From: an uncultured Paracoccaceae bacterium
Lineage (GTDB): Bacteria; Pseudomonadota; Alphaproteobacteria; Rhodobacterales; Rhodobacteraceae
DNA: 64,000 bases
Assembly (NCBI GenBank): GCA_947487205.1
Contig: CANKVU010000007.1
Span: forward strand, 62,001-126,000
Direction of reading: 5' to 3'
Within the stretch, counting starts at the first letter, position 1; every line of letters starts with the position of its first letter. This document shows, piece after piece, positions 10,013-18,369 of this stretch. The translations under genes and the position numbers were made by a program. The notes below the pieces were generated by a model. It made no database searches. It was not told the origin of the DNA and saw nothing but the letters and a program-made list of their open reading frames with translations.

Positions 10013-11067
10013 AGCTTTCCGATTTCGATTTCGACCTGCCCGAGGCGCTGATCGCCACGCGGCCCGCGCGGCCCCGCTCCTCGGCGCGGATGCTGGTCGC
10101 GCGGGGGGCCGGGATCGCCGATGCCCGCGCCATCGACCTGCCCGACCACCTCGCCCCCGGCGACCGTCTGGTGCTGAACGACACCCGGGTCATTCCCGCC
10201 CGCCTGACGGGGCGGCGCGGGCGCACGGGCGGCGCGGGCGCGCGGATCGAGGCGACCCTGCTGGAGCCGCGGGCCGAGGGGACGTGGAGCGCACTCATCA
10301 AGCCGCTGCGCAAGGTCCGCGACGGCGAACGGATCGACTTCTCCGCCGACCTCTCGGCGGTCGTCGAGGGGCGCGCCGACGGCGCGGCACGGCTGCGCTT
10401 CAACCTCGACGGCCCCGATTTCGACGCCGCGCTGGAGCAGGCCGGCGCGATGCCGCTGCCGCCCTATATCGCCGCGCGGCGGCCCGCCGACGACCGCGAC
10501 CGGCAGGATTACCAGACAATCTGGGCCCGCCGCGCGGGCGCGGTCGCCGCGCCCACCGCCTCGCTCCACTTCGACGACGCGCTGATGGCGGCGCTGGCCC
10601 GGCGGGGGATCGCCACCACCCATGTCACCCTCCATGTGGGCGCGGGCACGTTCCTGCCGGTGAAGGTCGACGATATCGCCGATCACCGGATGCACGCCGA
10701 ATGGGGCGAGGTCGGCGCCCCCGCCGCGGCCGAGATCATGGCCACCAAGCGCGCCGGGGGCCGCGTCGTCCCGGTGGGCACCACCGCCCTGCGGCTGCTC
10801 GAAAGCGCCGCCACCGCGCCCGGAGAGATCGCGGAATGGCGCGGCGAGACCGACATCTTCATCACCCCGGGGTTCCGCTTCCGCATCGCGGACGCCCTGA
10901 TGACCAATTTCCACCTGCCGAAATCGACCCTGATGATGCTCGTCTCGGCCTTCCTCGGCGTGGCCGAGATCCGCGCCGTCTATGCCCATGCGATCCGGGA
11001 ACGCTACCGCTTCTTCAGCTACGGCGACGCCTCGCTTCTCCTTCCCCCGGAGGGTCGGGGCACCTAG
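10009..11067 (+). CDS. queA: S-adenosylmethionine:tRNA ribosyltransferase-isomerase
   Basis: QueA transfers the ribosyl group of S-adenosylmethionine to preQ1 in tRNA, forming epoxyqueuosine, in the cytosol. The 352-residue length matches the family. Conserved segments are [11 protein letters not shown] at the N-terminus, [35 protein letters not shown], and [16 protein letters not shown] near the C-terminus. The ATG at 10009 overlaps the preceding stop by four bases (ATGA), indicating coupling to the AsmA-like gene. Confidence 0.97.
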   Translation: MKLSDFDFDLPEALIATRPARPRSSARMLVARGAGIADARAIDLPDHLAPGDRLVLNDTRVIPARLTGRRGRTGGAGARIEATLLEPRAEGTWSALIKPLRKVRDGERIDFSADLSAVVEGRADGAARLRFNLDGPDFDAALEQAGAMPLPPYIAARRPADDRDRQDYQTIWARRAGAVAAPTASLHFDDALMAALARRGIATTHVTLHVGAGTFLPVKVDDIADHRMHAEWGEVGAPAAAEIMATKRAGGRVVPVGTTALRLLESAATAPGEIAEWRGETDIFITPGFRFRIADALMTNFHLPKSTLMMLVSAFLGVAEIRAVYAHAIRERYRFFSYGDASLLLPPEGRGT

Positions 11068-11076
11068 ATCCCGCCC

Positions 11077-11673
11077 ATGCACGAGCTCATGGACCGCCTC
11101 TCGGCCTGCACGATCTGCGCCGAGCGCTTCGCCGCCACCCGGACCGCCCACCGCCCCAACCCCGTGGTGTGGTTCCGCCCCGGCGCCCGCATCCTGATCG
11201 CGAGCCAGGCCCCGGGCCTGCGCGTGCACGAGGCGAACACGCCGTTCTGGGACCAGTCCGGCAAGCGCCTGCGCGCGTGGCTGGGCATCGGCGAGGACGC
11301 GTTCTACGACCGCGGCCGGGTCGCCATCGTGCCGATGGCCTTCTGCTTTCCCGGATACGATGCCAAGGGCTCGGACCTGCCGCCGCCGCGGGTCTGCGCG
11401 CAGACCTGGCGTGCGCCGATCCTCGAGGGACTCGACACGATCCGCCTGACAATCCTGATCGGCGGTTACGCCCAGAAATGGCACCTGGGCACCCGGACGA
11501 ACGTTACCGACACCGTGGCCGCCTGGCGCGACCATGCGCCCGAGGTCTTCCCCTTGCCCCATCCGTCGTGGCGCAATACCGCGTGGCTGAAACGCAACCC
11601 GTGGTTCGAAACCGATCTCGTCCCAGAATTGCAGGCCCGCGTGAGGGAGGTTCTCGATGACGACGCCGCTTGA
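11077..11673 (+). CDS. Uracil-DNA glycosylase superfamily protein
   Basis: Protein of 198 residues resembling family 4/5-like uracil-DNA glycosylases but diverged. Visible motifs are an N-terminal CTIC pair, RILIASQAPGLRVHE (motif A position), LIGGYAQKWHLG, and the C-terminal PLPHPSWRNTAW (motif B, HPS). Only two Cys occur near the N-terminus (C10 and C13), so the four-Cys iron-sulfur cluster of family 4 enzymes is not obviously complete. Starts nine bases after queA. The next gene overlaps its end by 17 bases, so the cluster is probably an operon. Could be a base-excision enzyme or a non-catalytic superfamily member. Confidence 0.8.
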   Translation: MHELMDRLSACTICAERFAATRTAHRPNPVVWFRPGARILIASQAPGLRVHEANTPFWDQSGKRLRAWLGIGEDAFYDRGRVAIVPMAFCFPGYDAKGSDLPPPRVCAQTWRAPILEGLDTIRLTILIGGYAQKWHLGTRTNVTDTVAAWRDHAPEVFPLPHPSWRNTAWLKRNPWFETDLVPELQARVREVLDDDAA

Positions 11674-12442
11674 CGAGGCCCATGCCGCGATGACGACGGC
11701 CCCCGGCGACGATGGCGCGCGCCTCGCCTTCCACGACCGCCTCGCCTCGGCCGAGTTGTTCCTGCTGCTCCAACGCGAACCCGAGAGCGGCGCGGCGCTC
11801 GATCCGCGCCTCTTCGAGACAAGCCAGGGCAGCTTCGTGCTGGCCTTCGACCGGGTCGAGCGGCTCTCGGCCTTCGCCGAGGGGGCGGCGCCCTATGCCG
11901 CGCTGTCGGGGCGGGTCCTCGCCGCGATGCTGGCGGGCGAGGGGGTGGGGCTCGCGCTCAATCCGGGCGTCGCGCCCTCCTCCTACCTCATGCCGCCCGA
12001 GGCGGTGACGTGGCTGGCCGAGACGCTGTCCGACGCCCCCGACGAGCTGGAGGCGCGGCCCACCGAATTGACCCCGCCGGGCGCATTGCCCGACCGCCTC
12101 CTGACCGCGCTCGACGCCAAGCTCGCCGCGGCCCGGGGACTGGCGCGCATGGCCTACCTCACTGGCGTGACATGGGACACGGGCGCCCGGGGGCACCTCC
12201 TGGCCTTCGTCGACGCGACGCCGGGGGCCGAGGGCGCGCTCGCCCGCGCGGCGCGCGAGGCGCTCGTCTTCTCGGGGCTGGAGGCCGGCGCCCTCGACGT
12301 GGCCTTCTTTGCCGCCCACGATCCGATCGCCGCCCGGCTGGCGCGGACCGGCCTGCGCTTCGACCTGCCCCGGTTCGAGGCGCGCCGCGCCGCGCCCGCC
12401 GCCCCGGGATCGGACCCGGACAATCCGCCGCGCTTGCGCTGA
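11657..12442 (+). CDS. SseB N-terminal-domain protein
   Basis: Protein of 261 residues with the SseB N-terminal domain fold: an early AELFLLLQREPE strand, then SFVLAFDRVERLSAFAEG, and ALNPGVAPSSYLMPPEAVTWL. SseB-like domains occur in many bacteria outside type III secretion and their role there is not established. The C-terminal third (TWDTGARGHLLAFVDATPGAEG onward) is a second, less conserved alpha/beta segment. Overlaps the uracil-DNA-glycosylase-like gene by 17 bases in a different frame. No type III secretion genes are nearby, so an effector or chaperone role is not supported. Confidence 0.78.
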   Translation: MTTPLDEAHAAMTTAPGDDGARLAFHDRLASAELFLLLQREPESGAALDPRLFETSQGSFVLAFDRVERLSAFAEGAAPYAALSGRVLAAMLAGEGVGLALNPGVAPSSYLMPPEAVTWLAETLSDAPDELEARPTELTPPGALPDRLLTALDAKLAAARGLARMAYLTGVTWDTGARGHLLAFVDATPGAEGALARAAREALVFSGLEAGALDVAFFAAHDPIAARLARTGLRFDLPRFEARRAAPAAPGSDPDNPPRLR

Positions 12443-12489
12443 GCGCCGCCCTGGCCGATCCTCGCCGCGTTGAGGGCAGGGAGGTGCCG

Positions 12490-13887
12490 GTGCGTGAAAC
12501 GATCGTCGATCCGCCCCCGCGGGCGGAGGAGCCGGGTGGTGCGGTCCGCGCCGGTCCGCGCGGATCGAATTTTCGCCGAAAATTCGCCCCCGGGCGGAGA
12601 TCGCGGTCGATCCTTCGCCCGGCTCTCCTCGTGGCGAGCCTCGCCCTTCTGTCCTGCGGCCGGGCCGAGGCGCCGATCTCCTCCGTCATCGGACCCGATC
12701 CGCAGCTGCCCGCGCCCCGGCAGGGCCTCTTGCCGACCGTCGACATCGCCCCCGCCACCGGCTGGCCCGAGGGCACCACCCCCGTCGCGGCCGCCGGGCT
12801 GGGGGCCGCGCCCTTCGCCACCGGCCTGCGCCACCCGCGCTGGCTGCACGTTCTGCCGAACGGCGACGTGCTGGTGGCCGAAAGCAACGCCCAGCCCGCC
12901 GCACCGAAGGGGCCCCGCGACCTGGCGATGCGGGTCGTCATGGGCATCGCCGGGGCGCGCGCGCCCTCGGCCGACCGCATCAGCCTGCTGCGAGACGCCG
13001 ACGGCGACGGCACCGCCGAGATCCGCACGGTGCTGCTCGACGGGCTGACCTCGCCCTTCGGCATGGCGACGATGGACGGATTTCTCTACGTGGCCGACAC
13101 CGACGCGCTGGTGCGCGTGCCCTATGCCCCCGGCGCCACGCGGATCGCGGCCGAACCGGAGGTGGTGGTCGCGCTGCCCGCCGGGCCGATCAACCATCAC
13201 TGGACCAAGGGGCTGCTCGCGCATCGCGGCAGGCTCTACGTCTCGGTCGGATCGAACAGCGACCACGGCGAGAACGGCCTGGCCGCCGAGGCGGGGCGCG
13301 CCGCGATCTGGGAGGTGGACCCCGCCACCGGCCGGGCGCGGATCCATGCCGCGGGCCTGCGCAACCCGGTCGGGCTCGCCGCCGATCCGGCCACCGGCGC
13401 GATCTGGGCGGTGGTGAACGAGCGCGACGAGCTGGGCGACAACCTCGTGCCCGATTACCTGGCCCGCATCGACCGGGGGGCGTGGTTCGGCTGGCCGTTC
13501 GTCTATTGGGGCGACCGCGCCGATCCGCGCGTCGACCAGTCCCTGCGCCCCGACGATCCCGTCGCCCGGCCCGATTACGCGCTGGGCGCGCATGTGGCAC
13601 CCTTGGGGCTCGCCTTCTCCGAGGGCGCGCGGTTGGGGCAGGGCCGCGGCGTCTTCGTCGGCCTGCACGGATCGTGGAACCGCCGCCCGCCCAGCGGCTA
13701 CGAGGTCGTCTTCGTCCCCTTCGGGCCAGACGGTCCCCGGGGCGCGCCACGCACCATCCTGACGGGCTTCCTCGACGGGGCCGGGAACGCGCGCGGCCGC
13801 CCCGCCGGGGTCGCGGTGGCCCGCGACGGCGCGCTCCTCGTCGCGGATGACGTGGGCAACGCCGTCTGGCGGGTCGCGGCGGAGTAG
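12490..13887 (+). CDS. PQQ-type sugar (sorbosone-like) dehydrogenase lipoprotein
   Basis: Predicted exported beta-propeller dehydrogenase, 465 residues from GTG 12490. GGGAGG ends five bases before that GTG; GTG 12484 and a longer open frame to 12010 exist. A lipobox (LALLSC, Cys56) follows an Arg-rich stretch, suggesting attachment to the membrane, but about 40 residues precede the hydrophobic core, unusually long. The body has the soluble glucose/sorbosone dehydrogenase signatures RHPRWLHVLPNGDVLVAES, GPINHHWTKGLLAH, LYVSVGSNSDHGE, AAGLRNPVGLA and VFVGLHGSWNRRPPSGYEVVF. The substrate cannot be read from sequence. Convergent with ggpS, seven bases apart. Confidence 0.83.
   Translation: MRETIVDPPPRAEEPGGAVRAGPRGSNFRRKFAPGRRSRSILRPALLVASLALLSCGRAEAPISSVIGPDPQLPAPRQGLLPTVDIAPATGWPEGTTPVAAAGLGAAPFATGLRHPRWLHVLPNGDVLVAESNAQPAAPKGPRDLAMRVVMGIAGARAPSADRISLLRDADGDGTAEIRTVLLDGLTSPFGMATMDGFLYVADTDALVRVPYAPGATRIAAEPEVVVALPAGPINHHWTKGLLAHRGRLYVSVGSNSDHGENGLAAEAGRAAIWEVDPATGRARIHAAGLRNPVGLAADPATGAIWAVVNERDELGDNLVPDYLARIDRGAWFGWPFVYWGDRADPRVDQSLRPDDPVARPDYALGAHVAPLGLAFSEGARLGQGRGVFVGLHGSWNRRPPSGYEVVFVPFGPDGPRGAPRTILTGFLDGAGNARGRPAGVAVARDGALLVADDVGNAVWRVAAE
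12566..12586. repeat. Perfect 9-3-9 AT-rich inverted repeat
   Basis: Left arm CGAATTTTC (12566-12574), spacer GCC, right arm GAAAATTCG (12578-12586), a perfect palindromic pair in very GC-rich surroundings. It lies within the putative N-terminal extension of the sugar dehydrogenase, 30 codons before its lipobox Cys. It may be a regulator binding site or a dispersed REP-like element rather than selected coding sequence, which would make the annotated start suspect. Confidence 0.45.
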
Positions 13888-13894
13888 GCGCCGC

Positions 13895-15376
13895 TCAGAG
13901 CGGGCCTTCCTCGCCCGAGAAGCCCTTCATCTGGTCCTCGGCCCAGGCGCGGATGTCGTATTTCTTGATCGTCTCGCGCATGTTCCGCATCCGGTCCTCC
14001 TGCTCCTCCTCGGACATGTCGAGGGCCTGCAGGATCGCCCGGTCCATCGAGCGGTGACTGAACGGGTTGGCGACGATGGCCGATCCCATCTCGACCGAGG
14101 CGCCGGCGAACTCGGACAGGACCAGCGCGCCGCGATTGTCGTTGCGGCAGGCGGCGAATTCCTTCGCCACCAGGTTCATGCCGTCCGCCAGCGGCGTGAT
14201 CCAGGCCACGTCCGCCGCGCGGTAATAGGCCACCAGGTCGTCGAACGGGATCGCCCGGCTGATCAGCGTGACGGGGGTCCATTCCAGCTTCCCGAAGCGT
14301 CCGTTGATGCGCCCGACGATCTGCTCGATCTCGTTCTGGATGTCGGCATAGACGGTCATGTTGCGGTTGGCGCTGACCGAGACATGCATGAGGCGGATCT
14401 TGCCGCGCAGCTCCGGATTGTCCTCCAGGACCCTCTCGAAGCTCAGGAGCTGGTCGGTCCCGCCCTTGGTGTAGTCGGTCCGCCCCACCGACAGGATCAG
14501 CTTGGCGTCGAGGTCCGAGCGGATCTCGCGCGCCTTGGCCACCGTCTCCTCGCTCTGGGCGCGGGTTTCGATGTAGTCGACGTCGACGCCCACGGGCGAT
14601 GCCAGGACCTGCACCTTGCGGCCGTCATACTTGACGTAGCGGGCATAGCGCCGCTCGCTGAGCGCCACGTACTCCTTGATGAAATCGTGGTCCACGTCCT
14701 CGCGCGGGCCGGTCTCGATGTCGAACAGGCTCTCGGCGACACCCACGAAATTGGCCGCGTAGCGCGGGATGTGGAAGCCGACCACGTCGCAGGACAGGAG
14801 CGATTCCATGATCTCGCGCCGCCAGGGCAGGACGTTGAACATGTCCGCCGAGGGGAAGGGCGTGTGGTGGAAGAAGCTGATCCGCACGTCGGGCCTGAGC
14901 TGGCGGAGGTATTTCGGCACCAGCCACAGGTTGTAGTCGTGAACCCAGACCACCGCCTTGTCGGCGGCTTCGGCGGCGGCGGCCTCGGCGAAGGCCCAGT
15001 TCACCTCGCGGAAGGTCGGCCAGTCCACGGGGTCGTAATTGTACTTCTCCTTGAAGGAATGGAGGATCGGCCAGAACGCCTCCTTCGAGGTGACGTGGTA
15101 GAACGACTTCACCTGGTCCTCGGTCAGCGGCAGGCGCGAGACGGCGTACTTGCCGTAGCTGTCCTCGATCTCCACCACCCGCTCGAAGTCGGGATTCGAT
15201 GGATCGTCGGCGTGCTTCCAGGCCACCCAAGCCCCCTTGTCCACGCGGCCGAAGAAGCTCTTCAGCGTGGGCACGATGCCGTTGGGGCTCTTGTTCTCCT
15301 TGAAGACGATCTGGCCGTTTTCCTCCACCTCCTCGTAGGGCTGGCGGTGGTAGACGATCACGAGGTCGGACGACAT
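13895..15376 (-). CDS. ggpS: Glucosylglycerol-phosphate synthase (GT20 family)
   Basis: GT20 glycosyltransferase of 493 residues predicted to join the glucose of ADP- or UDP-glucose to glycerol 3-phosphate, giving glucosylglycerol phosphate, precursor of an osmolyte. The N-terminus [17 protein letters not shown] followed by [15 protein letters not shown] is characteristic of cyanobacterial-type GgpS rather than trehalose-phosphate synthase Ots[35 protein letters not shown] and [12 protein letters not shown] are GT20 catalytic-core motifs. ATG 15376 has AAGGAG six bases upstream. It is last in an operon with a HAD phosphatase and a glycerol-3-phosphate dehydrogenase, which supply the dephosphorylation step and the acceptor. 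OtsA is the alternative; the context argues for GgpS. Confidence 0.8.
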   Translation of the reverse strand: MSSDLVIVYHRQPYEEVEENGQIVFKENKSPNGIVPTLKSFFGRVDKGAWVAWKHADDPSNPDFERVVEIEDSYGKYAVSRLPLTEDQVKSFYHVTSKEAFWPILHSFKEKYNYDPVDWPTFREVNWAFAEAAAAEAADKAVVWVHDYNLWLVPKYLRQLRPDVRISFFHHTPFPSADMFNVLPWRREIMESLLSCDVVGFHIPRYAANFVGVAESLFDIETGPREDVDHDFIKEYVALSERRYARYVKYDGRKVQVLASPVGVDVDYIETRAQSEETVAKAREIRSDLDAKLILSVGRTDYTKGGTDQLLSFERVLEDNPELRGKIRLMHVSVSANRNMTVYADIQNEIEQIVGRINGRFGKLEWTPVTLISRAIPFDDLVAYYRAADVAWITPLADGMNLVAKEFAACRNDNRGALVLSEFAGASVEMGSAIVANPFSHRSMDRAILQALDMSEEEQEDRMRNMRETIKKYDIRAWAEDQMKGFSGEEGPL

Positions 15377-15396
15377 GGGATCTCCTTCGGGTCGGG

Positions 15397-16164
15397 TCAG
15401 TCTTCGGGCATCTGGTGGAGATCGAGCTCCCGCACCGCCTCCAGGATGCCGCCGGCGCCATGCGCTTCGGCGACGTAGACGTGGCCGAGCGGCGACACGC
15501 GGTCGAGCAGGGCGTCCTCCGACCCGCCGACCGCCACCGCGGGCAGGCCGCATTCCAGCATGGACAGGTCGTTCAGCGTGTCGCCGGCGCACAGCACCGC
15601 GTCGGGCGGGATGCCAAGATGGTTCACCAGCCGCTTGATCGAAGGGCCCTTCGACACGCCCCGCGGCAGGACATCGAAATACTTGTTGTCCGAGACGAGC
15701 CAGTCGAGCCCCATCTCCTCCACGGTCTCGGGCGCGCTGCGTTCGCAGGCTGCGGGGTCGAGATCGTAGCTCACGCGAAAGCGGAACTCCGTCGGTTGCA
15801 GGGTCAGGCCCGGCGTGTCGGCCAGCGCCTCGCGCACGCGGTCGCCCGAATCGCCCCAGGCGGCGGCGATCTCCTCCTCCAGCGCCTCGATCGGCTTGAT
15901 CTCGCGGTCCTCGACGCGGGCGATGGTGGTTCCCACGTCGCCGACGACATATTCCGGCCAGGGCACCCCGTTGTCGCACAGATCGACGATGAATCGCGGA
16001 TCGCGGCCGGTGACGAAGATCAGGCCGATCGTCGTGCGGTTCTCCTCGATCCAGTCGTAGAGGCGTTTGCGGTCCTCCTCGGACCCGCCAAGGAACGTGC
16101 CGTCGAGATCGGTCGCCAGAACGAACCTGGCGCTGCCGATGTCGCGGGCGGGACGGTCGGTCAT
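15397..16164 (-). CDS. HAD-IIB phosphatase, probable glucosylglycerol-phosphate phosphatase
   Basis: HAD-superfamily hydrolase of 255 residues. Motif I is FVLATDLDGTFLGG (nucleophile Asp in DLDGT), motif II lies in IGLIFVTGRD, and motif IV is CAGDTLNDLSML, with the type IIB cap between. The family includes sucrose-phosphate and mannosyl-3-phosphoglycerate phosphatases. Sandwiched between gpsA and ggpS, it most plausibly removes phosphate from glucosylglycerol phosphate, replacing the unrelated GgpP of cyanobacteria (inference). The ATG overlaps the stop of the upstream gpsA (ATGA at 16161-16164), and ggpS begins 20 bases downstream. Confidence 0.8.
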   Translation of the reverse strand: MTDRPARDIGSARFVLATDLDGTFLGGSEEDRKRLYDWIEENRTTIGLIFVTGRDPRFIVDLCDNGVPWPEYVVGDVGTTIARVEDREIKPIEALEEEIAAAWGDSGDRVREALADTPGLTLQPTEFRFRVSYDLDPAACERSAPETVEEMGLDWLVSDNKYFDVLPRGVSKGPSIKRLVNHLGIPPDAVLCAGDTLNDLSMLECGLPAVAVGGSEDALLDRVSPLGHVYVAEAHGAGGILEAVRELDLHQMPED

Positions 16165-17276
16165 GCGGTTTCTCCGAATGGGTGCTCGAACAGGTAGCCC
16201 ATGCCCTTGGGCTCGGCCTCGATGGGGCGAGACCACAGATCGCGGAACGTGCTGTCGATGCTCGCGCCCTTCTGCAACACGTCGTAGACGGATTGGCAGA
16301 TCGGAAGCGTCACCCCGATCTTGTCCGCCAGGTCGATGACGGAGACGGAGTTCACCTCGCCCTCGACGACCACGTCCTTGCCATCGAAGCACTCCGCGCG
16401 CGTCAGCCCGCGGCCGAGCTGGGTGCCGAGCGACATGTTCCGCGACGTGGTGGATGAGCAGGTCAGCGTCAGGTCGCCCGCCCCGGACAGCCCGGTGACG
16501 GTCTCGCGGCGGCCGCCCAGGTTCTCCGCCAGGGTCTTCATCTCGTCCATGCCACGGGTGATGAGCGCGGCGCGGGTGTTCTCGGCGAAGCCCGCCCCGG
16601 ACATCATCCCGCAGGCGATGGCGATCACGTTCTTCACCGCGCCGCCGATCTCGACGCCGACGAGGTCGTCCGAGATATAGGGCCGGAAGCTTTCCGAACT
16701 CATGGACACGGCCAGGCGGGTCGCGGGGCTCAGATGCGGGTCGAGCCGGTCGCGGTACGAGAAGTCGAAGGCGATGGTGGCCGCGGTCGGATGTGCCAGC
16801 ACGGTTTCCCTGGCGAAGGTGGGCCCCGACAGCGCGCCGATCGGATGGCCGGGAAGTTCCGATGCCGCGACCTCGCCCAGGAGGAGGCCGGTCTTTGCCT
16901 CGATCCCCTTGGCACAGAGGGCGACGGGCGTGCGGGGCGCCAGATGCGCGCGCATCCTGCCGCAGACCTCGCGCAGGGTCTTCGACGGCGTCACCACCAG
17001 GACGGCGTCGGCGCGGCCGAGGGCCAGGTCGAGGTCGGTCGTGGCCTCGATCCCCTCGGGCAGGGCCACGTCGGGCAGATATTTGGGATTCACGTGGCGG
17101 TCCCGGATCGCCGCGACCGTCTCCTCGTCCCGGCCCCAGATCACCACCTCGCGTCCGGCGCGGCGGGCGACCGTCGCCAGTGCCGTGCCCCACGATCCGC
17201 TGCCGATGACGGCGATCCGTCGAAAGGGCTCTGCGCGGGCGGCGACGGCGCGCGCTTCGGTTCTGCTCAGGCTCAT
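16161..17276 (-). CDS. gpsA: NAD(P)-dependent glycerol-3-phosphate dehydrogenase
   Basis: Cytosolic GpsA of about 371 residues reducing dihydroxyacetone phosphate to glycerol 3-phosphate. The Rossmann motif IAVIGSGSWGTALATVA lies near residues 22-38. Other signatures are CAKGIEAKTG, GAVKNVIAIACG with the catalytic Lys, and GLSGAGDLTLTCSSTTSRN. ATG 17276 is taken; TTG 17285 (three codons earlier) has a better spaced GGAG and is a real alternative. It is the first gene of the three-gene unit whose last gene uses its product, so this copy is probably dedicated to osmolyte synthesis. The general phospholipid gpsA may lie elsewhere (inference). Confidence 0.93.
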   Translation of the reverse strand: MSLSRTEARAVAARAEPFRRIAVIGSGSWGTALATVARRAGREVVIWGRDEETVAAIRDRHVNPKYLPDVALPEGIEATTDLDLALGRADAVLVVTPSKTLREVCGRMRAHLAPRTPVALCAKGIEAKTGLLLGEVAASELPGHPIGALSGPTFARETVLAHPTAATIAFDFSYRDRLDPHLSPATRLAVSMSSESFRPYISDDLVGVEIGGAVKNVIAIACGMMSGAGFAENTRAALITRGMDEMKTLAENLGGRRETVTGLSGAGDLTLTCSSTTSRNMSLGTQLGRGLTRAECFDGKDVVVEGEVNSVSVIDLADKIGVTLPICQSVYDVLQKGASIDSTFRDLWSRPIEAEPKGMGYLFEHPFGETA

Positions 17277-17644
17277 GGGCCGCAAATATCTCCGGTCATA
17301 ATCGTGTCAGGCCAATGCCGGCCGCGGGCGCCAGTTCCGTCTAAGCGACGACCGATCCGGCCCCCTATACCGCATCGTTTCCCCAGTTGCGACATCGCCG
17401 CGCCACGGGGGCCGGGGAAAGGTCCGCCAAGCGGTCCCCCGGGTCACATCGACCGTGCCGTGGAGCGCACGGCCATGTTCCTGCCGGCGCAACGGTTTCG
17501 CCACGTGATCGGGGCGCGTGCCACCCGCGTACGGCGCCCGCGTACGCCGCCCGCGTGTCGCGGCGAAGCGCCCGAATGTCGCCTGTCCGGTAGTCAGGCG
17601 GCGCGATCCCGCTAGATTTCGACCGGCAAGCGCGAGGAGGGACA
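17277..17644. other. Divergent intergenic region, no convincing gene
   Basis: This 368-base region separates the divergent gpsA operon and XRE regulator. I found no coding potential with family resemblance; the short open frames here are low-complexity and lack ribosome sites. It holds three tandem 13-base units beginning CCCGCGT at 17524, 17537 and 17550. The first two share CCCGCGTACG; the third diverges after seven bases. They lie about 85-120 bases upstream of the regulator start. A GAGGAGGGACA ribosome site precedes the ATG at 17645. Promoters for both flanking units must be here, but no strong hexamers stood out. Confidence 0.5.
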
Positions 17645-18040
17645 ATGACCGACGAGAGCGTGGATCACGACTGGTATTCCAATGACACCGCCACCTTCGG
17701 CGACAGGCTCGCGGATGCCCGGCAGGCCGTCGGCCTGAGCCAGGAGGATCTTGCGCGTCGCCTGGGGGTCAAGCTGAAGACGCTGCAAGCCTGGGAGAAC
17801 GACATTTCCGAGCCCAGGGCCAACAGGTTGCAGATGGTGGCGGGCCTGCTCAACGTCTCGCTACGCTGGCTTCTGACCGGCGAGGGCGACGGGCTGGACG
17901 CCCCGGCCGCGGACGACCTGCCGCGGGAGGCGACGGCGGTCCTGACCGACATCCGCCAGCTTCAGGCCGATATCGCGCGCTGCTCGGACCGCCTCGGCCG
18001 GCTCGAGAAGCGCCTGCGGGCGATGTGGCCGGCGGAATGA
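17645..18040 (+). CDS. XRE-family helix-turn-helix regulator
   Basis: DNA-binding protein of 131 residues. The HTH_3 domain spans ~18-74: FGDRLADARQAVGLSQEDLARRLGVKLKTLQAWENDISEPRANRLQMVAGLLNVS, split here by helices 2-3 at LSQEDLARRL and LKTLQAWEN. The C-terminus (~95-128) is a charged amphipathic helix with LxxL spacing, probably a dimerisation coiled coil. GAGGAGGGACA precedes the ATG. Its stop overlaps the sdhE start (ATGA), so the regulator and the flavinylation factor are translationally coupled. The target genes are unknown; autoregulation through the upstream 13-base repeats is possible. Confidence 0.88.
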   Translation: MTDESVDHDWYSNDTATFGDRLADARQAVGLSQEDLARRLGVKLKTLQAWENDISEPRANRLQMVAGLLNVSLRWLLTGEGDGLDAPAADDLPREATAVLTDIRQLQADIARCSDRLGRLEKRLRAMWPAE

Positions 18041-18309
18041 CCGACGCGACGACCCTGCGCCGGCTGCGGATGCGCTCGATGCGGCGGGGCATCCGGGAGA
18101 TGGACCTGATCCTGTCGGGCTATGCCGAGATGCGGCTCGACCAGCTAGATGCGGAGGGGGTCGCACTCTATGACGCCCTCCTTTCCGAGAACGATCAGGA
18201 TCTCTATCGCTGGGTCAGCGGGCAGGCGCCGGCCCCCGAACGGTATGTGGCCATGATCGAAGATATCGCCCGGGTTACCGAAACGCGCGCACTCTCTCGA
18301 AAGCTTTGA
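18037..18309 (+). CDS. sdhE: Succinate dehydrogenase assembly factor 2 (FAD assembly factor SdhE)
   Basis: Small protein of 90 residues that promotes covalent flavin attachment to SdhA. The signature RSMRRGIREMDLILSGYA contains the conserved RGxxE motif needed for flavinylation; the rest is the five-helix fold (LYDALLSENDQDLYRWVSGQ). ATG 18037 overlaps the preceding regulator stop. A GTG at 18025 is in frame but adds no conserved residues. A near-consensus TTGACG hexamer for the next gene begins at 18306, overlapping its stop codon. Confidence 0.93.
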   Translation: MTDATTLRRLRMRSMRRGIREMDLILSGYAEMRLDQLDAEGVALYDALLSENDQDLYRWVSGQAPAPERYVAMIEDIARVTETRALSRKL

Positions 18310-18367
18310 CGATTTTTTAGATCTTTCCGATTCATTCTCGCCGAGAACGATCTATCGGCGGAGAATG
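18306..18367 (+). promoter_or_regulatory. Promoter and palindromic operator of the MarR/LdtR-like gene
   Basis: TTGACG at 18306-18311 matches the -35 consensus in five of six positions and overlaps the sdhE stop; a weak -10 falls around 18329-18335. Immediately after it is the perfect palindrome TTCTCG-C-CGAGAA (18335-18347). Further, CATTCTCGCCGA (18333-18344) is echoed in reverse complement, with one extra base, by 18355-18367 just before the ATG at 18370. Placement over the -10 and start suits MarR-type autorepression. Binding is inferred. Confidence 0.5.
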
Positions 18368-18369
18368 CG

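Noticed and set aside
13895-15376. Trehalose-6-phosphate synthase OtsA
   Set aside because: GgpS-specific N-terminal segments and the gpsA-phosphatase context fit glucosylglycerol phosphate synthesis better, and no OtsB-like partner is present.
17524-17562. Short direct repeats as a CRISPR array
   Set aside because: Units are 13 bases, contiguous and partly diverged, with no spacers or cas genes.
17387-17593. 68-codon open frame upstream of the XRE regulator
   Set aside because: Arg/Pro/Ala-rich shadow-like composition, no ribosome site and no family resemblance.
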